Of a DNA stretch of 10,743 bases, positions 5,393-10,743 are shown one piece after another; within the stretch, counting starts at the first letter, position 1; the number at the start of each line of letters is the position of its first letter. Position numbers and translations under genes: made by a program. The stretch is from DATLHO01 sp035539855 (GTDB taxonomy: Bacteria; Bacteroidota; Ignavibacteria; OLB7): NCBI GenBank assembly GCA_035539855.1, contig DATLHO010000250.1, positions 1-10,743 of the forward strand. The letters run 5' to 3'. The notes beneath the pieces are model-generated. The model did no database searches. It was not told the origin of the DNA and saw only the letters and a program-made list of their open reading frames with translations.

Positions 5393-6847
5393 ATGGTTGC
5401 AGCACTCACCGCACTTCTTCTCGTCACGCTCGTTGTCTCCTCGGCGCACGCGCAGTCGCTCGCGTGGCGCTACGACGGCGCGCGCGACAACTCGCTGACC
5501 GCGGTCGCGTCGACCGACGACGGCGGCGTCGTCGCGGTCGAGGGCGGGTGGTACAACGCGGGGCCGATCGTCGTCACGCGGTTCGATCGCGACGGCGCGC
5601 TCGTCTGGCGGCGCGCGTTCGGAGGTCACGCCGTCGATACGGGCGCATCGAGCATCGGCACCGAGATCGAGCCGTTCGAGGGCGGCTTCCTCGTCGGCGG
5701 CACCCGATGGGGCCGTCCCTACCTCCTCGCCATTTCGCCGTACGGCGACTCGCTGTGGGACCGGACGCTCGGCACAGCCGCCTGGGGGCGGGTCGAGGGC
5801 ATCGCCCACGGTCGGGGCGCACAGTACGTCCGCTGGCTCGAGATCCCCGACAGCGGCCTGCTTGTCTACACCGTGGCCCGCGTCGACCCGCGCGGCGGCA
5901 TTCTCTGGAGACATGACGATACCGTCGGCGGAGGCCGGACCACACTCGCGCACTCCGACATTGACGTCCTTGCCGACGCCGGTGCCATCGTCGCGGGCTA
6001 CACCGATGACGACGGGGTCGTGCTCCCGTTCAGTCTCCGCTTCGACATCGATGGCGCGCTCTTGCGGCGCCGGGTCTTCGACGACCCGGGCACGACGGGT
6101 TTCCTGCCGAGCGCGCTCGTCGTCCGCGACGACGGCACGGTCGTCCTGGCCGGAGCCCGCCGGATCGCGTCCGGAGGCGACGCGCGGTTCGTCATGATGA
6201 TCGATGCCGAGGAGCACGCGGTATGGACGCGCGAGCTCGATTCGGCGCACCAGGCCATGGTGGTCGACATCGTCGAGACGGCCGGCGGCGCGCTCGCCAT
6301 CGGCGGGTTCGTGCAGGAGCGCCAGATCCTCAACCACTTTCGCCCGCAGTTCTCGCTCGGCCTGCTCTCGCCGACAGGCGTCCCACTCTGGGACTCGCTC
6401 GCGCCCGACGAGGGGATGTTCGCCGCGGTGACGACGACCTCCGACAGCGCGATCGTCCTCGTCGGCTTCACCGCCTTCATCGACGGCTTCGGCGGCATCA
6501 CGCCGTATTCCCACGCCGCGGAACTGCGGATCAACGCGGCGCCGACGACGGGCGTTCCGATCGCGCGCACCGCGACGCTCAATGCGACGGTGTTCCCCGT
6601 CCCCACCACATCGCACGCCACGATCGCGATCATGAGCGAGCAGCGCATCCGCGCACGCATCGGCATCTACGACGCGCGCGGCGTGCTGCGCCGGACGCTC
6701 CTCGAGACCGAGCCGACCGCAGGTCGCCGCGATGTCGTTTGGGACGGCCTCGACGCCGATGGCGCAGAGGTGCCGGCCGGTCGCTATTTCGTTGAGGTCC
6801 TCGCCGGAGAGGAGCGCGCGAGTGGCACGGTTGTCATCGCGCGATAG
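5393..6847 (+). CDS. Secreted beta-propeller protein with T9SS/FlgD-like C-terminal sorting domain
   Basis: The 484-residue product starts with a signal peptide (TALLLVTLVVSSAHA, then Q at about 21). About six repeats follow of the type DGG-x-VV-x-GG ... RFDRDGALVWRRAFGG (also YGDSLWDRTLG, FDIDGALLRRRVF, IDAEEHAVWTREL and SPTGVPLWDSL). These are typical of bacterial WD40/PQQ-like propellers. Residues about 394-484 form a T9SS type A/FlgD-like domain: VFPVPTTSHATIAI (cf. YPNPxxxxxxI), IYDARGVLRRTL, VWDGLDADGAEVPAGRYFVEV and a basic final residue. The protein is probably exported by Sec and then carried to the surface by the type IX system. The ligand is unknown. No Shine-Dalgarno sequence is evident. 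Two CGATCG sites 20 bases apart (5356, 5376) lie between the terminator at 5275-5314 and the start codon. It needs its own promoter there or readthrough of that terminator. Confidence 0.85.
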   Translation: MVAALTALLLVTLVVSSAHAQSLAWRYDGARDNSLTAVASTDDGGVVAVEGGWYNAGPIVVTRFDRDGALVWRRAFGGHAVDTGASSIGTEIEPFEGGFLVGGTRWGRPYLLAISPYGDSLWDRTLGTAAWGRVEGIAHGRGAQYVRWLEIPDSGLLVYTVARVDPRGGILWRHDDTVGGGRTTLAHSDIDVLADAGAIVAGYTDDDGVVLPFSLRFDIDGALLRRRVFDDPGTTGFLPSALVVRDDGTVVLAGARRIASGGDARFVMMIDAEEHAVWTRELDSAHQAMVVDIVETAGGALAIGGFVQERQILNHFRPQFSLGLLSPTGVPLWDSLAPDEGMFAAVTTTSDSAIVLVGFTAFIDGFGGITPYSHAAELRINAAPTTGVPIARTATLNATVFPVPTTSHATIAIMSEQRIRARIGIYDARGVLRRTLLETEPTAGRRDVVWDGLDADGAEVPAGRYFVEVLAGEERASGTVVIAR

Positions 6848-6893
6848 TACGCGCCGTCGAAATAGTATGTCGTCAGCACGGCATTTTCCTGCA

Positions 6894-6909
6894 CCACATT
6901 TTCATGTGG
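6894..6909. other. Short hairpin between two genes
   Basis: CCACAT (6894-6899) and ATGTGG (6904-6909) form a perfect stem around a TTTC tetraloop, 47 bases after the propeller gene stop. No T-run follows, so it is at most a weak terminator or an operator-like dyad for the next gene. Confidence 0.3.
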
Positions 6910-6997
6910 CGCTGTGTTCAACAGACGGCGAGAGTGGCGTCGTTTGTTGACGAGTTTTTGCGAAAGCCTGGAAGTGGAACAAGACTTAAGCCGTGAC

Positions 6998-7723
6998 ATG
7001 TCCAACTCAGCAGAATCGACCGGAGCCTATGGTGCATTGCTCATCGAGCCCACAATTGAGCTGTCCGTGGCTGGTGCATACCCCCAAGTCGCCGAGGTGC
7101 GACATTCGACTACCCAGGCTTTGTTAGGTGGCGGCGGATTCGTTCGCGTTGGTGGAGGGGAGACCGCGTCCGGCTCACTTAAGGTCATTCTGAACCGGCG
7201 CGCAAAGAGAACCGACGTGTTGAGCTGGGATTATCGGCTGAGAAACGGGTTGGTGGTGAGTGCGCGTCTGAAGGCCCTCATGGAGCGATTCCGCGTGGCC
7301 AACAGTTCGTTCGAGATGATGGAGGTTCACGGTGTCCCAGATGGCAGCTATTATTGGATGGCGGTGAATTATAGTGGGGTGGATGAAATCGACTTCCGGG
7401 GATCGCTGTTTCAGGAGCTATTGAACTACAGAGTTCGAGAGGACGCGCTTCTCAGCTTCGACTCCTTTGATGACTATTCGGAATGGATGAGGGAGAGCCT
7501 CCATACCAACCCCGAGGACATAAGAGTCGCGGTCCCGTTCCGCCTGACATGGAAGGCTGGTCGACATCATTCAGCAGATGTCTTTATGCTGAGGCCCTTC
7601 GCGAAAGAGGTGTTTGTCTCACAAGAACTCTGTGATGCGATTGTGGGTGAAGGAATCAGCGGTTGCACCATTAAGAGAGTGTTCGAGGGTGCCGTGGGTG
7701 CGGCACCTGTCAATCCCCTTTAG
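6998..7723 (+). CDS. Imm11/DUF1629-like immunity-type protein
   Basis: The ATG at 6998 gives 241 residues (MSNSAESTGAYGALLIEPTI); a GTG at 6914 would add 28 Arg-rich residues and looks less likely. No strong ribosome binding site marks either start. The protein has the layout of Imm11/DUF1629-type (possibly Imm43) proteins. A first block NGLVVSARLKALMERF is followed by YYWMAVNYSGVDEIDF, and the end reads ADVFMLRPFAKEVFVSQEL and then AIVGEGISGCTIKRV. This resembles the family's final 'FxSexLKxAIexxGxTGvxF' block. It has no signal peptide or membrane segment, so it should be cytoplasmic. Such proteins are usually found beside polymorphic toxins, but none is recognisable here. Base composition and codons (TTA, TTG, ATA, AGA) are clearly less GC-rich than in both neighbours, suggesting recent acquisition. 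The gene is sure, the family moderate. Confidence 0.6.
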   Translation: MSNSAESTGAYGALLIEPTIELSVAGAYPQVAEVRHSTTQALLGGGGFVRVGGGETASGSLKVILNRRAKRTDVLSWDYRLRNGLVVSARLKALMERFRVANSSFEMMEVHGVPDGSYYWMAVNYSGVDEIDFRGSLFQELLNYRVREDALLSFDSFDDYSEWMRESLHTNPEDIRVAVPFRLTWKAGRHHSADVFMLRPFAKEVFVSQELCDAIVGEGISGCTIKRVFEGAVGAAPVNPL

Positions 7724-7814
7724 ACAGCCGGCGAGAATTGGCTACGCTGCATTCGCACGCGCGCCGCGTCCGCTTTCGTCCGCACGGTCGAGCTGATGCG
7801 ACGCCGACACTCCG

Positions 7815-9245
7815 TTAGATTCCAGGCCTAATCCCAAACACCTTCCGCAGCACCGTCCGCGCTCCCCAGTACCCGCACATTCCGTGAACGCCGCCGCCCG
7901 GCGGTGTCGAGCTCGAGCAGAGGAAGAGCTTCGGGTTCGGCGTCGTGTACGGGTCGAGCTCGACGATCGGGCGCATCAGGAACTGCCACACGTCGTTGGC
8001 GCCACCGCCGATATCCCCGCCGATCATGTTCGCGTTGTGCCGCTCGAGATCCATGGGGTTGATCACGTGCCGGCCGATGATCAGGTCGCGAAAGCCCGGC
8101 GCGAAGCGCTCGACCTGCGCCTCGATCCGCTCCGTCATGTCGACCGTGGAGCCGTGCGGCACGTGGCAGTATCCCCAGCCCGTGTGCTGCCCCGCTGGCG
8201 CGCGCGTGTCGTCGAAGAGCGACTGCTGCGCCACGAGCGTGAACGGGCGCTCCGGGTGCGTGCCCGCGCTCATCTGCGCCTCGCCGAGCCGGATCTCCTC
8301 GAAGGTCGGGCCCAGGTGCACCGTCGCGGCCTGGTGGCATTCGGGCGCGCGCCACGGGATCGGACCCGACAGCGCCCAGTCCACCTTGAACGATCCCGGT
8401 CCGTAGCGGAACGCCTCGAAGCGCTTGCGATAGCTCTGCGGCAGCGCGTCGCCCGCGATGCGCGCGATCTGGCGCGGCGTGAGATCGAAGAGGATCGCCT
8501 TCGCTTCGGGCAGCTCCTTCAGCGATGTCACCTCCCGTCCCGTCTCGATCATCCCGCCGAGTGACCGCAGCAACGACGCGAGCGCATCGACGATCGCGAC
8601 GGAGCCGCCGCGCGGCAGCGGCCAGCCGGCCGCGTGCCCGACGAGCGCGAGCATCAGTCCGAACGAGCTCGTCGCGAACGCGTCGAGCGGGAGGATCGAG
8701 TGCGCAGCGCAGCCGGCGAACATCGCCGCGGCGTGCGTGCCCGTGAAGTGCGAGCGCACGAGCGCCTCGCACGAGCGCAATCCCTTCAGCCCGAAGCGCA
8801 GCATGAGGAACGGATGCTTCGGCAGGCGGATCGGCCGCAGCGTCTCGGACATCAGCGTCTCGAAGCGCGCGAGGAACGGAGCCATCAACTGCTCCCACGC
8901 CCCGGCGTCGACGCCGAGCGACGCGCGCGTGACGGCCATGTCGCGCGAGAGCAGTCCGACGCTGTCGTCGTCGAAGGGGTGCGCGAGCTCGTAGGGAGAG
9001 TAGATCCACTCGACCCCGTGGCGCTCGAGGCCCAGCTCGAGGAACGCGGGCGAGACCGTTCCCATCGGATGGATCGCCGAGCAGACGTCGTGGCGGAAGC
9101 CCGGCAGCGTCAGCTCCATCGTGCGCGCGCCGCCGCCGATCGTTTCCTTCGCCTCGATCACGTGCACGCGAAGACCTTCGCGCGCGAGCATGCAGGCGGC
9201 GGTGAGGCCGTTGGGTCCGGAGCCGATGATGATGGCGTCGAGCAT
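7815..9245 (-). CDS. FAD-dependent oxidoreductase of the phytoene desaturase (CrtI)/PYROXD2 type
   Basis: From the ATG at 9245 the product is 476 residues. The Rossmann FAD-binding motif GSGPNG lies at 8-13, followed by Glu31 that would bind the ribose, and by IGGGARTMELTLPGFRHDV (about 36-54), the CrtI/COG1233 signature. The C-terminus has the second FAD motif, KLFLCSSSTPPGGGVHGM and then GYWGARTVLRKVFG. This is typical of CrtI- and PYROXD2-like dehydrogenases and close to their usual length. An upstream ATG at 9311 would add 22 residues before the Rossmann strand and almost reach the divergent gene, so 9245 is preferred. The substrate cannot be told from sequence: no carotenoid genes are nearby, and the GGxHGMCGYW ending is shared by many uncharacterised members. 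It converges on the gene at 6998-7723 with 91 bases between and no clear terminator. Confidence 0.88.
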   Translation of the reverse strand: MLDAIIIGSGPNGLTAACMLAREGLRVHVIEAKETIGGGARTMELTLPGFRHDVCSAIHPMGTVSPAFLELGLERHGVEWIYSPYELAHPFDDDSVGLLSRDMAVTRASLGVDAGAWEQLMAPFLARFETLMSETLRPIRLPKHPFLMLRFGLKGLRSCEALVRSHFTGTHAAAMFAGCAAHSILPLDAFATSSFGLMLALVGHAAGWPLPRGGSVAIVDALASLLRSLGGMIETGREVTSLKELPEAKAILFDLTPRQIARIAGDALPQSYRKRFEAFRYGPGSFKVDWALSGPIPWRAPECHQAATVHLGPTFEEIRLGEAQMSAGTHPERPFTLVAQQSLFDDTRAPAGQHTGWGYCHVPHGSTVDMTERIEAQVERFAPGFRDLIIGRHVINPMDLERHNANMIGGDIGGGANDVWQFLMRPIVELDPYTTPNPKLFLCSSSTPPGGGVHGMCGYWGARTVLRKVFGIRPGI

Positions 9246-9328
9246 GGCGTGAATATCGCGAACGGCGTGCCGACGGCCGCTCTGGCACCACTTGTGCGGA
9301 AGCGACCTCACACATCAACGAGGTGAAC
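9246..9328. promoter_or_regulatory. Short shared control region of a divergent gene pair
   Basis: Only 83 bases separate the start codons of the oxidoreductase (minus) and the SDR (plus), so their promoters must overlap or abut. A small dyad GCAC/GTGC around CACTT is the only structure seen. No convincing -35/-10 pair was found. Confidence 0.35.
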
Positions 9329-10743
9329 ATGAAGGTGCTCGTCACCGGCGGTACGGGAGTCATCGGAGCCGGACTGATTCCGGCGCTCATCGAAGCGGGG
9401 CATACCGTGCGACTGCTGTCGCGCGGTGCGGAGGAGGATGCGCGGCGGTGGCCCGAGGGCGTCGAGCCGTTCAAGGCCGACGTCACCGATCCCGCCGCGC
9501 TGGCCGGCGCGTGTGACGGTTGCGACGCGGTCGTGCACGTCACGGGCATCGTCGAGGAGCACCCGCCGGAGATCACCTTCGAGCGCGTCAACGTCGAGGG
9601 GACGAGCGCCATCCTCGAGGAGGCGGCGCGCGCGGGCGTCGGGACCTTCGTCTACGTCAGCTCGCTCGGCGCCGACCGCGGCGCGAGCGAGTATCACCGC
9701 TCGAAGCTGCGTGCGGAGGAGCTCGTCGCCGGGTTCGATGGGGATTGGATCGTCGTGCGCCCGGGCAACGTGTACGGTCCCGGCGACGACGTCATCTCGA
9801 CGCTGCTGAAGATGGTCCGGACGCTGCCCGCGGTGCCGGTGATCGACATCGGCACGCAGCGATTCCAGCCGATCTGGTACGAGGACCTCGGCGCCGCGAT
9901 CGCTCGCGCGGTGAGCATGCCCGAGCTGCGCACGCAGACGCTCGAGGTCACCGGCGCCGAGACGGTCACGACCAACGACGTGCTCGACAAGCTCGCGGTG
10001 ATCACCGATAGGACGTTCGTGCGCGCGCCGGTTCCGTCGACCCTCGCCGCGCTCGGCGCGGTGATCGCCGGCGCGCTCGGCATCTCGCTGCCGATCAACG
10101 AGTCGAAGCTGACGATGCTCCACGAGGAGAACATCATCGCCGACGGCGGCGAGAACGCGCTGACGCGAGTCTTCGGCATCACGCCGACGACGCTCGACGA
10201 CGGCCTGCGCCGCCTGGCCGACGCGCTGCCCGAACAGCTCGCCGAGGACGGCTTCGGCTCGATGGATCGCAAGCGCTACTGGGCCGACATCGCCGGCTCG
10301 CGCCACGACGCGACAGCGCTGCTGGAGCTCTTTCGCGCGAACATCACCGACGTCATGCCGATCGAGTTCGAGGCCGAGCCCGGCGCGGCGACGGTCGTCG
10401 AGATGGGCGCGACGATGACCGCGGCGCTGCCGATGCGCGGCAACATCCAGATCCGCGTCGTCGAGTCGACCGATCGCCACGTCACGTTCGCGACCGTCGA
10501 GGGACATCCCCTCGCCGGCGTCGTGCGATTCGGCACGGGCGAGACGGGCGACCGCGTGCGCTTCGAGGTCACCGTCTACGCGCGCGCCGCGAACGCCTTC
10601 GACTGGCTCGTGATGAACACCGTCGGCGCGGTGATGCAGGACGCGAACTGGGTCGCGGTCGTCGAGGCCATGGTCGAGCGCAGCGGCGGCGCGGCCGTCG
10701 ACGGCGTGCAGCAGGAGAAGACCACGCTCGATGATTCGGAGAA
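9329..10743 (+). CDS. SDR-family NAD(P)-binding epimerase/dehydratase fused to a DUF1990-like domain (3' end outside window)
   Basis: The ATG at 9329 follows a good Shine-Dalgarno sequence (AGGTGA, 9321-9326). The 471 codons visible have no stop. Residues 1-300 are an extended/atypical SDR: nucleotide-binding GGTGVIG (7-13), acidic Asp51 in the DVTDP loop, YVSSLG (109-114), the catalytic pair Tyr122 and Lys126 (SEYHRSK) and RPGNVYGPGD (144-153). This is close to NDUFA9-like SDRs that act on nucleotide sugars, ubiquinone-related or lipid substrates. Residues about 315-455 form a second domain (IQIRVVESTDRHVTF, EGHPLAGVVRF, RVRFEVTVYARA). It recalls DUF1990/SRPBCC-type folds with their GHPxxGE-like block, although here the motif is GHPLAGVV. 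The divergent FAD enzyme may act in the same pathway. The SDR part is sure, the second domain moderate, the substrate unknown. Confidence 0.85.
   Translation, partial: MKVLVTGGTGVIGAGLIPALIEAGHTVRLLSRGAEEDARRWPEGVEPFKADVTDPAALAGACDGCDAVVHVTGIVEEHPPEITFERVNVEGTSAILEEAARAGVGTFVYVSSLGADRGASEYHRSKLRAEELVAGFDGDWIVVRPGNVYGPGDDVISTLLKMVRTLPAVPVIDIGTQRFQPIWYEDLGAAIARAVSMPELRTQTLEVTGAETVTTNDVLDKLAVITDRTFVRAPVPSTLAALGAVIAGALGISLPINESKLTMLHEENIIADGGENALTRVFGITPTTLDDGLRRLADALPEQLAEDGFGSMDRKRYWADIAGSRHDATALLELFRANITDVMPIEFEAEPGAATVVEMGATMTAALPMRGNIQIRVVESTDRHVTFATVEGHPLAGVVRFGTGETGDRVRFEVTVYARAANAFDWLVMNTVGAVMQDANWVAVVEAMVERSGGAAVDGVQQEKTTLDDSE

Noticed and set aside
5093..6616. Minus-strand open frame of 507 codons opposite the propeller gene
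   Set aside because: It is very rich in Arg, Asp, Glu and Gly, has no recognisable motif and crosses the strong terminator. It is a GC-rich shadow.
9308..10507. Minus-strand open frame of 399 codons opposite the SDR gene
   Set aside because: It overlaps a clear SDR with catalytic motifs. Its composition is low-complexity Arg/Asp/Val.

Overview
The window is GC-rich DNA (about two-thirds G+C by eye) from a bacterium that is probably in the FCB superphylum, such as a high-GC Rhodothermota- or Bacteroidota-like lineage. This rests on a secreted protein ending in a T9SS/FlgD-like sorting domain (5393-6847), an outer-membrane barrel gene with an ATP-dependent LuxR regulator diverging from it, and two promoter-like sites close to the Bacteroidota TAnnTTTG element. 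The taxonomy is an inference.

Layout, left to right. (1) 1-479, minus: the 5' part of an IS630-type helix-turn-helix gene that runs off the left edge. (2) 480-1239: about 760 bases with no credible gene but many small inverted repeats. At least five hairpins between 775 and 1136 carry the same hexamer, GGTCCA, in the loop, and two more carry a shortened form. (3) 1240-1293: terminator of the next gene. (4) 1326-4049, minus: a MalT-type ATP-dependent LuxR regulator. (5) 4050-4353: divergent control region with a good minus-strand promoter, three copies of TCACCCG and a candidate plus-strand promoter. (6) 4354-5016, plus: small outer-membrane beta-barrel protein. (7) 5017-5392: AT-rich dyads, then a run of hairpins ending in a textbook intrinsic terminator (5275-5314), so a candidate small RNA or attenuator. 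One of its loops has the reverse complement of the loop motif in region 2. (8) 5393-6847, plus: secreted WD/PQQ-like propeller protein with a T9SS-type C-terminal domain. (9) 6998-7723, plus: a lower-GC gene resembling Imm11/DUF1629 immunity proteins, probably acquired. (10) 7815-9245, minus, and 9329-10743, plus: a divergent pair made of a CrtI/PYROXD2-type FAD oxidoreductase and an SDR fused to a DUF1990-like domain, cut by the right edge.

The coding genes do not form one pathway. The LuxR regulator and the barrel gene look like a regulator-target pair, and the two redox genes probably share a control region. The best candidate for something undescribed is the hairpin array at 775-1136 together with the structured RNA at about 5107-5314. 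They share a loop motif that is otherwise rare in the window.
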